A stretch of 64,000 bases of DNA from Scedosporium boydii (Eukaryota; Ascomycota; Sordariomycetes; Microascales; Microascaceae): positions 1-64,000 of the forward strand of contig NJFT01000115.1 of assembly GCA_002221725.1 (NCBI GenBank). Direction: 5' to 3'. Below, one piece after another: positions 36,519 to 49,700 of the stretch. The notes beneath the pieces were generated by a model that ran no database searches, was not told the DNA's origin, and saw only the letters and a program-made list of their open reading frames with translations. Position 1 is the stretch's first letter. The number at the start of each line of letters is the position of its first letter. The translations under genes were made by a program, and so were the position numbers.

Positions 36519-36957
36519 TGTTATGAGCTGGCCGCGGCCACATTACGTGAGCAGAGCGGTGAGCGAAGAATGGTAGAATTAAAATAGCTTAGTTATGGAA
36601 TCGGGCGGCGTGGCGTCCGACGAGTCGGTCGGACGGCTATCTAACTGACCGGCCGGTCGAACTAAGGATCGACTGGGCGATCGAGCAAGGACTCGATCGA
36701 CTACGATAAGGAACTGAAGACAGATGGAAGAAGTGTCTATATAAAGCTATGATGTCTCCCACTAGTCTAGTTATCTTCTAGACTCTTTAGTAGTCAATAT
36801 AAGTAATATCTACATCCTATACTTATATATGCACTCTTAGTACTTATTATTGTAAATACTGCTCGATCGCCTTGCTTATCCCTAAATAGGCCCCTGCTAT
36901 CCTAGCACCTTCCTATCCTATTGATTAGCCGAAACCTGTAGTATTAGGATTGTAATA
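36519..36957 (+). repeat. 3' LTR of element F (439 bp)
   Basis: Begins TGTTATGAGCTGG and ends GGATTGTAATA, followed by TAGCC. It differs from the 5' LTR mainly by C/T and G/A. Confidence 0.9.
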
Positions 36958-37437
36958 TAGCCTACCCGCACATCGCAAGAAAAATAAAATAGTTTAGTTA
37001 ATAGTTTATAGTATTTCCTATAAGAAGCTGCTATAGAACCCCTGATAGGAATAGATAGTTGTCGAAACTATTAATTAATAGAAATAGAGCCAGATTAGAA
37101 AGAAGAAGGCCTCTAAATAGGGGGAGGTTAAAGAATTATGTTAGTATCTAAAGGAGTACTCTGTAATATATGTTAAGCTAGAATAAGTAGTAGGACATTA
37201 CTAATGATAAGGACTAGATAGAACTAGGTAAAAGAAGTTAATTGAATTAAAGAAAAAACTAATAATGATAATGAACTTAAAGAAGATAATCTTCCTCTGT
37301 CTCTTAGAAGGAAGAAAAGAAAAGAAATAACTATGCCCTGCCCCCTGGGCAAGGAAGAAAGTTCTTCTACTGCCGCTCTTCTATTCTATACGAGAACTAA
37401 ACCCTCCTCTTACTAGTTACCTTATTCCCTATCTTAA
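36958..37437 (+). mobile_element. Fragment of an unclassified repeat (other copy at 54961-55457, inverted)
   Basis: About 480 bp, less AT-rich than its neighbours, matches the reverse of 54961-55438. It ends at CCCTATCTTA, where degraded RT sequence of element G starts. The other copy ends at the same base (AAGATAGGG), so this is probably a real terminus. Plus-strand reading gives short open stretches but nothing recognisable. Confidence 0.6.
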
Positions 37438-39880
37438 TATTAGACTTAAGAGGAATATATAATTTAATCTATATTAAGGAAGGTAATAAGTAGAAAACTA
37501 CTTTTAGGATATACCTTAAATACTTTAAGTACTTAGTTATACCTTTTAAGTTAATAAATATCTTTATAAGCTTTTAAATAATAATTAACTATATCTTATA
37601 GGAATACTTAGATTATTTTATAGTAGTATACTTTAATAATATCTTTATCTTTTTAAAAATACTAGAAGAATATAGAAAATATATATATAAGGTCTTATAA
37701 AAGTTATAAGAAGTAAAGCTACTAGTAGAACTAGTTAAATATAAATTCTATAAGTAATAAGTAGACTTCCTTAGATATATAATTTAACTTAAGAAGATCT
37801 AAATATAAAAATTAAAAGTTAAAGCTATCTTAGAATAGCTAATATTAATTAATATTATAAAAGTAAGAAGATTCCTTAGATTCCTTAACTTCTATAAAAA
37901 GTTCTTAAAAGGCTATAGTATTTATATATAAGCCCTTATAGAACTTACTAAGAAGGATAAACTATTTTAATAGAGATTAGAGAAATAAAAAACATTTTAA
38001 GAAGCTAAGTAATTAATATATAAATAATTTATACTTTATTAAGTAGACTTTATAAAACCCTTTAAACTAGAAATTAATATATTAGACTATAGACTAAGTA
38101 TATAACTAGGATAGTAAGATAAAAATAGTAAGATTTACCTAGTAATATTTATATTAAAAAAAATTAATAGATTTAAATTATACTATACTATTCTTAATAA
38201 AAAGCTAATAGCTATTATTAAAGTATTTAAAAAATAAAGATATTACCTTACTAGAGCTAAGTACTTAATTATAGTATATTTTAACTATAAAAACCTTATA
38301 AAGTTTACTATAATAAAGAAACTTAATTAATAACAAGTATAATAGGTAGAAGAACTAGCTAAATATAACTTTAGGATTATATATATTAAAGGAAAAGAAA
38401 ATAAAAAAGCTAATACCCTTAGCTAAAAACTAGATTACTTTTAGAAAATACTAAAAGAAATAAATATCTTCTTATACTATAATAAGGAAGGAAACTTATA
38501 ATAGCTAGCTATAGGATATTAGATATAATAAGTTAACCTAATTATAGAAGAAATTAAAAACTACTATATAAACCTTAGACTATAGAACTAAATGTAAACC
38601 TTAGATTAAATATAGATAATAGTGCCTCTAAACCTAGTAAAAAAATTTATCTAAGTAATCTATAAAGTACTATATAATAGGTACCTAGAAATTATAAAAA
38701 CTATAGAAAAAATACTAAAGGAATACTCTATCCTATACTTTAAGAAGGTAACTACTAAGGTTATAGCTAAATACCCTTAATATAAAAAGAATAAAAATCG
38801 ACCTTACAAACCTTATAAGTAACTATAGCTTATACTAGTATTAGAAATACTATAGTAAAAGATTATTATCGATTTTATTATTAAATTACTTAAATTAAGA
38901 GACCTAGCTATAGAGGTTAGCTATAATAATATTATAATAATAATTAATAAGCTAATAAAGTATACCTACTTTATATCCTATAATAAATTTATAAAAGTAT
39001 TATAATTTATAAAACTATTTTTATAAACTATAATAATAAACTATAACCTACTAGAAGAAATTAACTTAGATAAAGGTGGAGTATTTATCTCTTACTTCTA
39101 GTAAAGTCTATTAAATAAAATAGGAATCTACTATAAGCTATCTACTATTTACTATCTAAAAATATAAAAATAGGTAAAATAAATAAACTAAATACTTAAG
39201 ATATACTTATAGTACTATATTAACTAGGAATAGGATAATTAGGTATTACTACTACCCCTAGCTTAGAAAGCTTATAATACTAATATAGTAGAAAGCCTTA
39301 AAATATTACTATTCTATATAAATTATAATATTAAACTTAGAACTAGATTTAAGCTTATAAGTATAAAGATATAAGTAAAATAAGTAATCTTTATAGTAGA
39401 TAAGATAAAGGAATTATATAGGTAGTTAAAAGAAGAATTATAATTTATCTAGTAAAAAATAAAACACTATACTAATAATAAGTAGCTTAAGGAACTAATC
39501 CTTAAGAGAAGAAGTAAGGTCTAGTTACTATAGAAGAAACTAGAAACTAAGAACCCCTAAATTAAAATAATAAGACTAAGTAATAAACTTAATTACTAGA
39601 AACTAGGACCCTTCTTAGTTAAAAAGAAAGTTTTAAAAGTTAACTATAAGTTAGAGCTACTAGAAGATATAGACAATTATTTAGTATTCTATATAATACT
39701 ACTTAAACTAGCCTATAAAAAAATATTACTAGGAAAATTAGTCTAGCTTAAAGCTAAAGAATAAGAAATCTTTAAAGTAGAAAAAATTACTAACTTATAA
39801 AATAATAAAGAAACTATTAAATACCTAGTTAAGTAGAAAAACTATAAAGAAAGTAATAATATTTAGGAACTTATTAAATA
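37438..39880 (+). pseudogene. pol fragment of element G (RT to chromodomain)
   Basis: Aligns with 33340-35820 of element F. The RT catalytic motif is near 37628 (Tyr-Phe-Asn-Asn in place of Tyr-Leu-Asp-Asp), and the integrase HHCC region is at about 38650-38800. Many TAA and TAG codons prevent translation. Confidence 0.7.
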
Positions 39881-40560
39881 TTTAATAAAGAGCCTATAAC
39901 TCTTTATAGACTACTATTAAAGAAACCTAATAAAACTAAGAGATCTAATAATATAAGATCTATTAGCAAGCTCTAATTAATCTCTAAACTAGAGATAGAG
40001 GTAGTAATACTCTCTATAATATCCTCCTCTATTACCTACTTTATCCCTAACCTAATAATTTTCAGAGCTCTCTTCTAGTAAAGCTCTTCCTCCTTATATA
40101 AGTAGTAGACCTTAGAAGAAGTAGCTTAGAAGGCTTCTAGGGCCTTCTCTACTTCTTCCTCTACCTTCTATTTTTTATACTCTAAATAAACTTATTTCTA
40201 TTTTACGTAATTAACTAAGGAATTAGTACTAATAGTAAAAGACTTAAAGAAAGATAAAACTTATAAGCTAAGTCTATAATACCTTTAATATTATAGTTTA
40301 GGTATTTAAGGTAAATATAACTATTATAGTAAAACTACCCTTTATAAACTATATAGTCCTAAGGAATTTTTATATTAATATAAGAAGTATATTTAAGTAT
40401 CTTAAAAGAATACTACTTAGAAAGAATATTATCTATAGCCTAGGTAAGACAATTATAATTAATCTAAAAAGTTATAACCCCTAAGTAAGATTTAAAAACA
40501 TAGGTAAGTATAATTAGAAAAATAAAAAGGGACTTATAAGTAAGAAGAGAAAGAAAGGAA
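39870..40560 (-). pseudogene. Antisense reading frame of element G
   Basis: Minus-strand homologue of 35772-36464. The coding pattern and position are the same. A one-base deletion relative to F near 40220 and RIP stops break it. Confidence 0.55.
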
Positions 40561-40617
40561 GTTTTATAAAGAACTAATAAGTCTTTAGGGACAAAGACTA
40601 AGGGAGAGGGGAAATTA

Positions 40618-41062
40618 TATTATAAGCTAGCTATAGCTATATTATATAGACTAGGTAGTAAGCTAAGATAATAAAATTAGAGAAGAAATAGCTTAGTTAT
40701 AAAATTAGGTAGTATAGTAACTAATAAGTTAATTAGATAGCTACCTAATTAACTAATTAGTCAAACTAGAAATTAACTAGATAATTAAGTATAGACTTAA
40801 TTATCTATAATAAGAAACTAAAGAAAGATAAAAGAAGTATCTATATAAAGCTATAATATCTTCTACTAGTCTAGTTATCTTCTAGACTCTTTAGTAGTTA
40901 ATATAAGTAATACCTATATTCTATACTTATATATATACTTTTAATATCTATTATTGTAAATACTACTTAACTACTTTACTTACCCCTAAATAAGTACTTA
41001 CTATTCCTAATACCTTCCTATTCTATTAATTAGCTAAAACTTAAAATATTAAAATTATAATA
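40618..41062 (+). repeat. 3' LTR of element G (445 bp)
   Basis: Starts TATTATAAGCTAGCTATAG and ends AATTATAATA. It is strongly RIP-shifted even in the U3 part, unlike elements A, F and J. Confidence 0.8.
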
Positions 41063-41679
41063 AAGTTATCTTTTTTATTATTACTAGAATTATTATTAAC
41101 TTTAGTAGTAAGTATATTTACTTTTTCTATCTTAATTTTATTACTTATCTTAAAGGGTATCTTTTTCTTTATAAATACTATAATTTTTAAATATTAGTAG
41201 TACTACTTAATAGAGTTATTTATTAAATAAGAGTAGTTAATATATTATAATCCTAATACTAGCTTATTAATAATATTAAGTAGATATAACTAATATTAGA
41301 GTTAAAGTAGTTATCTATTAGTAATAGAGTAAAGTAATTAAATAATATTTATAAGATAGGGTTAAGAAGTATATATTTAAGTATAAGGATATAATTATAT
41401 TTAAATTAACTACTAAAGATCTTAAAAGATAAACTAGATATATAGTAGAACCTATAGTTTATATAGATATTTCTCTTCTAAGCTCTCTATATAGGTTAAT
41501 CTTTAAGTTAACTAGTTAGTTACCCTTTAATTAATTAATTAGTTATACTTCTATTATGTAGGTAGTTACACTTTAGTTAACTGCTCTATTATACTGCTAA
41601 AGAGTGCCTATATAACTTCTATAGTTTTATGCTACACCTTACCGCCCTAGGCGGCCCAAGTCGCGGCCAGGTTATAATA
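41063..41679 (-). mobile_element. Element H: leader and 5' LTR of a second-family chromovirus (minus strand)
   Basis: The LTR (41243-41679) starts, on the minus strand, TATTATAACCTGGCCGCG. It ends GGATTATAATA and is followed leftwards by about 180 bp of leader before element G's LTR. The LTR belongs to the family found at 11435-11869. It separates element G from the gag of element I and appears to be a truncated insertion. Confidence 0.6.
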
Positions 41680-44600
41680 TATAATATAGTAAAAGAGTAG
41701 AAGGCTAAAATAAAGGAAGTAGAGGACTTTACTAATTACTAGTATAAGAAGAATAGAAAGTTTAAATAGTACTTTAATAACTTAAAATAAGCTATCTAAT
41801 AATATATTAAATAATAAATTATCTAGTTTAAATAGATAATTTAATAACTAGGTATTAATATTATAGCTTAGGAGGATAATATATTTCCTATACTTACTAT
41901 ATTTATAATATTAAGACTTAAGATAGCTATATTAGATAAATATAGTAGCTAATAGTAATAGCTATAAGGATTTTTAACTTAGATAAAAACTTACTTATAT
42001 TACTATAATAAATAATTTTATATTAAAGCTAATAAGATTACTATTATAGTCTAGTACCTTATAAGTAATATACTTTTATAATTTAAATTTACTTTTTAAG
42101 ACTACTTAGAAAATAATAAAATTATATAAAAAGCTAAGATAAGTAAGATTTTTAAAGATTATAAAGTATTTAAAGAAGCTTTTAAGGGAGCTTTTAGAGA
42201 ACTAGATAAATAATAAATTATAATTTAGTAATTAGAAGTACTATATTAAAAGGGCTTAGCTATTAAATATATTATAGAATTTAAATAAATTATAATATAT
42301 TTTAATTAAGATAATAAATTATTAATAAATACTTTCTATAATAGACTTAAAAAGGAAATTAAAGATAAACTTTATAAAAATAAGAAGCTTATATAATTAA
42401 GTAAATATATAGAAAATACTATTAAAATTAATAACTATTTATATAAATAATAATAGTAAAAGTAAAAATAAACTTCTATAAAGAACTATAAGCTTTAAGT
42501 ACCTACTAATACTAAGTATAAATAAGGTAATAATATTATTTTATAAGAAATATATTTAGGACTTATAGAGTTAGAAGTAAGTAATAAAGATATTATCTTT
42601 AAGATATTTAAAAATAAGATTAAGAAATATCTTATATATAGTAAATATAAATATTTTACTAGAGAATATTAAAATATAAAGAAGTCCTAGAAATAAAATA
42701 AAGCTAAAAAGGTTAGCTTTAAACTTATATCTAAAGAAAAAATATAATAATTTAAAGCTAATATAATAGATTATAAATCTTTATTATAAACTATATATTA
42801 TAATAATAATTATAAAATATACTAAAATAAAAAAGATAAAGTAAGATATTACTTTAAGAAATTTTAAAGCTTTATAATAATAAAATAGGAAAATATAATA
42901 TCTAATAAAGAAATTAATAACTTTATTAAAGAAATCTAGAAAAAACTATTAGATAAATATAAAATAATCTAATAAGAAGACTTATCTTATATTAAAATAT
43001 ATAATAAAGTATATTAATAATAATAAAAAAGGCTATACTCTTTATAATAACTACTATATAAATTATAATTAGAAAAGTTAGCTAAGAAAAGAAGTAAAAG
43101 AAACCTTTACTAATAACTTACTATTAAGATTTTAGATAACTTTATATTAGAGGAATTATATTGAGAGGCTAAATAAAGATTTAAAAGATATTAGTCCTAG
43201 GATTAGCTAAAGTATTTAAGTACTTTAAAGGAGCTTAAATAAAAATAAAAATAGATAAATAAAGAGATTAGGCTATAAATATAAAACTTTTATATTAAAA
43301 ACCTATAGATAAAGGCTTAACCCTCTATAAGGGATATAAAGGAAGTAATTAGGAACTAGTAGGAAAGTATCTACTCTTTAGGAAAATAAGCTTAGAACTA
43401 GTAAAAGGCTATTTTTAATATCTTAAAATAACTTAATAACTTAGAAAAATAAGTTAACTCTATTAAAGAAAGAGAAATTAAGAAGAATAAATACTTTAAA
43501 TAATTTAAAGAGAGGATCTATCTTCTAAAAAAAACATATAATAAAGATTTTAACTTTATAAAATATACTTAAAATAATAAAGTTAAAAGACTTAAATATA
43601 AGTTTAAATAAAAAACTAATAATTTATAAGACTAAGTAAAAGGAATTAATAAGTAATAAAGAAAATTTATATAATATTAAATTTAAAATAAATAAAAGAT
43701 ATTAGAACTTAAAAATATATAGTAAATCTAATAGAATAAGATTAAAAAACTTTAATAGTAATTACTAGCTTATAAAAACAAAATAAAAGCAGTTTACTAT
43801 TAATTATAAAAGAAGTTATTTAAGAGATAGGACTAAGATCTTAAGAAGATACTTATAAAATAAATATTATAAAAAGATAATAACTTTACTATTTAAAAGT
43901 ACTAGTTATTATAGTAAGATAAAAGCTCCTAGCTCTAGTAGATAGTAAAGTATAAAGAAACTTTATTTTACTAATAATTATTAATAAATTAAAACTTCTA
44001 TAGATTATAAAGAACTAGCTATATACTTTAAATATATATAATAGAATACTAATTAAATATAAAAGTAGAATAGTTAATATTAAAACTATATACTTCTATA
44101 TTACTATTACTAAAAAATTTAATTATATTTTTTTTAATATAATAGAGATAGCAAATTACTTTATTATATTAAAAATACTATAACTATAGATAAGGAACTT
44201 ATAAATTAATTAAGTAACTAATTAGTTTACTTAAAAGGAGATTAAGTAAGGCTTAGAAAATAATTTAGTCTCTAAGTAATATTAACTAAGATAGTTACTT
44301 TTAAATAAGCTAAGAGCCTTTAAAATAATAATCTATTTTAAAGTACTTACTATAAAAGATTTAAATTACTTATTAAAAGAAAGAAGATATAAATAAGTAT
44401 ATATAATAAAAGCTATTATAAACTTTAAAACTAAGTTAATAATAAATAAGATATTATAATATATATTAAAAGAATATTAGAAGTATAATAAAGTATTTAC
44501 TAAAGAATTAGATATTAAACTATTAAAATATAATTAGTAAGACTATAAGATATTATTAAAGAAAAGTATATAACTAAAGTTTATATTTATTTATAATTTT

Positions 44601-45547
44601 AATAAAATATAATTATAAATATTATAAGACTATATTAAAGAAATAATATAAAAAAGATATATTTAACTATTAATATTACTAGCTAAATACTTTATCTTTT
44701 TTATATTTAAGAAAAATAGTAGATTATAAATATATATAAACTATTAGTAACTAAATAATATTATTATTAAAAACTATTATCTATTACTTTTAATTACTAA
44801 ACTTTAAAATAAACTTAAAAAAGTAATATAATTTATAACTTTAAACTTAAAGAAAATATATAATTTAATTTATATTAAAGAAGGTAATAAGTAGAAGACT
44901 ATTTTTAAGATATATTTAGAATACTTTAAATACTTAATTATACCTTTTAGATTAATAAATACTTTTATAAGTTTCTAAACTATAATTAATTATATTTTAT
45001 AAAAATATTTAAATAACTTTATAATAATATACTTTAATAATATCTTTATTTATTTAAATACTTTTAAGAAATATAAAAAATATATATATAAAGTCTTCTA
45101 AAAGCTATAAAAAGTAAACCTCTTAATAAAACTAACTAAATATAAATTTTATAAATAATAAATAGACTTCCTTAGATATATAATCTAATTAGGAAAAAAT
45201 TAAATATAAAAAATTAAAAGTTAAGATTATTTTTAAATAACTAATATTAACTAATATTATAAAAGTTAAAAGTTTCCTAGGGTTTCTTAACTTCTATTAA
45301 AAGTTCTTAAGTAAATAGAGCTCTAATATAAGTTCCCTTATAAAACTTACTAAATAGAATAGATTATTCTAATAAGAATTAAAGAAGTAAGATATATTTT
45401 AGAAAGCTAAGTAATTTATATATAAATAACTTATATTCTATTAAGTAAACCCTTTAAAACTATTTAAATTAGAAATAAATATTTTAAATTATAGTCTAGA
45501 AATATAATTAAAATAATATAATAAAGATAATAGATTTTACTTTATAA
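41680..45547 (+). mobile_element. Element I, left part: second-family chromovirus, gag to RNase H
   Basis: Degraded gag (41700-43850, CCHC region near 42630-42670), protease (near 43945) and RT to RNase H on the plus strand. It is diverged from the F family but collinear with it. Element J interrupts it at TATAA (45543-45547), and the frame resumes at 53055. Confidence 0.75.
41700..45547 (+). pseudogene. gag-pol of element I, left part
   Basis: The most AT-rich gag-pol in the window. The RT catalytic region is near 45028 (Tyr-Phe-Asn-Asn-Ile). Stop codons occur every 10-20 codons. Its right part is at 53055-54196. Confidence 0.65.
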
Positions 45548-45986
45548 TATTATAATCCTAACACTGCAGGTTTCGGCTAATTAATGGGATAGGAAGGTAC
45601 TAGGATAGTAGGGGCCTATTTAGAGATAAGCAAGGTAATTAAATAGTATTTACAATGATAAGTGCTAAGAGTACATATACAAGTATAGGGTATAGATATT
45701 ACTTACATTAACTACTAAAGAGTCTAGAAGATAACTAGACTAGTAGAAGACATTGTAGCTTTATATAGATACTTCTTCTATCTATCTTTAGTTCCTTATC
45801 GTAGTCAATCGAGTCCTTGCTCAATCGCCCAGTCAATCCTTAGTTTGACCGGCTAGTTAGTTAGATAGCTATCTAACCAACTCATCGGACGCCATACTGC
45901 CCGATTCCATAACTAAGCTATTTTAATTCTACTGTTCTTCGCTCACCGCCCTGCTTACGTGATGTGGCCGCGGCCAGCTCATGACA
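45548..45986 (-). repeat. 3' LTR of element J (439 bp)
   Basis: Inverted; starts TATTATAATCCTAACACTG and ends AGCTCATGACA, then the reversed polypurine tract CGATTTCCCCTCCCCC. Confidence 0.9.
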
Positions 45987-46040
45987 CGATTTCCCCTCCC
46001 CCTTAGTCTTTATCTCTAAAGACCTATTAGTTCTTTATAA

Positions 46041-46733
46041 AACTTCCTTCTTCTTTCTTCTTACTTATAAGTTCTTCTTTACTTTTCTAATCATACCTAA
46101 CTATATCTCTAAATCTCACTCAGGGGTTGTAACTTTTCAGATTAATTGTAATTATCTTGCTTGGGCTATAGATAACATTCTTTCTAAGTAGTATCCTTTT
46201 AAGATACCTAAGTATACTTCTTATTTTAATATAAAAACTCCTCAGGACTATATAGTTTGTAAGGGGCAGTCCTAGTACAATAGCTATATTTACCTTAAAT
46301 ACCTAAACTGCAATGCTGGGGGCATTATAGACTTAGCCTATAAGTTCTGTCCTTCCTTAGGTTCCTTATTGTTAGTACTGATCCCTTAGTTGATTGCCTA
46401 GAATAAGAATAAGCCTATCTAGAGTGCGAAAAATAGAAGGTAGAGGAGGAGGTAGAGAAGGCCCTAGAAGCCTTCTAAGCTACCTCTTCCAAGGTCTATT
46501 ACTTATATAGAAAAGAGGAGCTCTATAAGAAGAGAGCCCTAGAAATTATTAGGTTGGGGATAAAATAGGTGGTAGAGGAAGATGCTGTGGAGGGCACTGC
46601 CACCTCTATCCCTGGTTTAGAGATTAATTAGAGCTTGCTAATAGATCCAGCACTGCTAGATCCCTTAGTTTTACTAGGTTCCTCTAGTAGTAGTCTACAA
46701 GGAGCTACAGGCTCCCTATTAAATGTTTAATAG
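46041..46733 (+). pseudogene. Antisense reading frame of element J
   Basis: Mirror position of 35772-36464. It keeps CAA at 46698 where element F has TAA, and Cys-rich residues absent in F (AsnCysAsnAlaGlyGly near 46308). A one-base deletion relative to F near 46385 shifts the frame, and several TAGs are present. The C-terminal part is well conserved. Confidence 0.6.
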
Positions 46734-49700
46734 GTTTCTAAATATTATCACTTTCTTTATAGTTCTTCTATTTAACTAAGTACTTAATAATTTTATTATT
46801 ATTTTATAAGTTAGTAATCTTTTCTACCTTAAAGATTCCTTATTCTTTAGCTTTAAGCTAGACTGATTTTCCTAATAGTATACTTTCATAAGCTAGTTCT
46901 AATAGTACTATATAGAACACTAGGTAGTTGTCTATACCTTCTAGTAGTTCTAACTTATAGTTAACTTCTAAAACTTTCTTTTTAATTAAGAAGGGTCCTA
47001 GTTTTTAGTAATTAAGTTTATTACTTAGTCTTATTATTTTAATTTAGGGGTCCCTAGTTCCTAGTTTCTTTTATAGTAACTAGACCTTGCTTCCTCTCTT
47101 AAGGGTTAGTCCCTTAAGCTACTTACTATTAGTATAGTACTTTATTCTTTACTAGATAAATTATAGTTCTTCTTTTAACTATCTATATAGTTCCTTTATC
47201 TTATCTACTATAAAGATTACTTATTCTACTTATATTTTTATACCTATAAGCTTAAATCCTATCCTAGGTTTAATATTATAGTTTATATAGAATAGTAATA
47301 TTCTAAGACTTTCCAATATATTAATATTATAGGCTTTCTAGACTAAGGGTAGTAGTAATACCTAGTTATCTTATTCTTAGTTAATATAGTACTATAGATA
47401 TATCTTAAGTATTTAGTTTATTCGTTCTACCTACTCTTATGTTTCTAGGTAATAGGCAGTAGACAGTTTATAATTAATTCCCATTCTATCTAATAAGCTT
47501 TACTAGAAGTAAGAGATAAACACTCTACCTCTATCTAAGTTAACTTCTTCTAATAGGTTATGGTTTGCTACTATAGTTTATAGGAACAGTTCTACAAATT
47601 ATAGTACTTTCATAGATTTATTATAAGGTATAAAGTAAGTATATTTCGTTAGCCTATCAATTACTACTATAATACTATTATATCTGACCCCTGTAGCTAG
47701 GTCTCTTAACTTTAGTAGTTTAACGATGAAGTTGATGATGATTTTCTACTATAGTATCTCTAGTACTAGTATAGGTTGTAGTTGTCTATATAGCTTATGT
47801 GGCTGATTCTTATTTTTTTCTACACTGAGGGCATTTGGCTATAACCTTAGTAGTTACCTTCTTAAGGTATAGAATAGAGTACTCCTTTAGTACCTTTTCT
47901 ATAGTTTTCGTAATTCCTAGGTGCCTATTATATAGTACTTTGTAGATTGCTTAGATAAATTTTTCTACTAGGTTTAGGGGCACTATTATCTACATTTACC
48001 CTTAGGTCTATATTTAGTCTTATAGTCTAAGGTCTATATAGTAGTTCTTAATTTCCTTTATGATCAGGTTAACCTATTGTATCTAATACCCTGCAGCTAA
48101 CTACTATAGGTTTCCTTCTTTATTATAGTAAAGGAGGGTACCTATCTCTTTAGGTACTTTCTAAAAGTAGTCCAGTCTCTAGCTAAGGGTATTAGCTCTT
48201 CCATTTTCCTTTCCTTTAATATATACGATCTTAAAGTTATACTTAGACAGTTCTTCTGCCTATTGCGTTTATTGTCAGTTAAGTTCCTTTATTATAGTAA
48301 ACCCTGTAAGGTTCTTGTAATCAGAGTATACTATAATCAGATACTTAGCTCTAGTAAGGTAGTGTCTCTATTCCTTAAATGCTTTAATAATAGCTATTAG
48401 TTCCTTATCAGAGATAGTATAGTATAATTTAGGTCTATTAAGTTTCTTTAATATAAATACTACTAGGTAAAGTTTACTATCCTTATCTCACTGTCCTAAT
48501 TGTATACCTAGTCTATAGTCTAATACATTAGTTTCTAACTTAAAGGGTTTTATAAAGTCTACTTAATAGAGTATAGGTTACTTATATACTAACTACTTAG
48601 CTTCCTAGAACGCTTTCTATTCCTCTGGTCCCTATTAAAATAGTCTATCCTTCTTAGTAAGTTCTATAAGGGCTTATATATAAGTACTATAGCCTCCTAA
48701 GAACTTTCTATAGAAGTTAAGGAATCTAAAGAATCCTCTTACTTCTATAATATTAGTTAGTACTAGCTATTCTAAGATAGCTTTAACCTTTAATTCTTAT
48801 ATTTAGATCTTTCTAGATTAGATTATATATCTAAGGAAGTCTACTTGCTACTTATAGAATTTATACTTAGCTGGTTCTACTAATAGTTTTGCATCTTGTA
48901 GCTTCTAAAGGACTTTATATATGTGTTCCCTATACTCTTCTAGCGTTTTCGAGAAGATAAAGATATTATTAAAGTATACTATTATAAAGTGGTCTAAGTA
49001 TTCTTATAGGATGTAGTTAATTATCATCTAGAAGCTTGTAGGGGCATTTATTAATCTGAAAAGTATAACTAAGTACTTGAAGTACCTAAGGCATATCCTG
49101 AAGGCAGTCTTCTACTTATTACCTTCCTTAATATAGATCAAGTTATATACTCCTCTTAAGTCTAGAGTTATAAACTACTATGCTTTTTAGAGTATATCCT
49201 ATAGTTCTAAAATAAGTAGTAATAGGTATTAGTTTTTAATAGTAATTTTATTAAGTTGTTAATAGTCTATATATATTTATAGTTTACTATTCTTCTTTAG
49301 TACCTAGAGGATCGGGTATCCTACTAGCGATATTAAGGGTCTAATATATCTCTTCTTTAATATCTTTACTATATAGTTTCTTAACGCTTACTATTATATT
49401 TTAGTAAGGTTATAGATAGGTATAAACTTTAGTTAAGTGTCTTCTTTCAATAGTATCTTGTAGTCCTACTAGCTATATTCTAGTAGTCTAGTATCTAGTT
49501 CTTTAGTAAATACTTTACTATACTTCTAATATTCCTTAGGTATATATTATAGTATTTCTTCTACTAGCAGTATAGCTTTAAAGATCATTATAGCTCTTAT
49601 TATATATACTTGCTTATGTTTTCTTCCCTTTAGTAGGTAATTCGAATCTTTTATAGTAAGTACTTTAAAGTAAATTATTATTCTAAAGGCTCTTAGCTTA

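Larger units (their letters stand above)
29451..36957 (+). mobile_element. Element F: complete chromovirus, best preserved copy, TSD CAGCC/TAGCC
   Basis: A 7,507-bp Ty3/gypsy element. The LTRs are 29451-29889 and 36519-36957, each 439 bp, and the duplications are CAGCC at 29446-29450 and TAGCC at 36958-36962 (one RIP-type difference). It encodes one long gag-pol frame, a polypurine tract and an antisense frame. RIP is present but lighter than in other copies, so domain motifs stay readable. Element J (45548-53054) has exactly the same overall length. Confidence 0.95.
37438..41062 (+). mobile_element. Element G: 3' half of a RIP-degraded chromovirus
   Basis: It starts within RT (the LDLRG motif region), then RNase H, integrase, chromodomain, antisense frame, polypurine tract and 3' LTR (40618-41062). 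Its 5' half is missing. The frame is heavily interrupted. Confidence 0.8.
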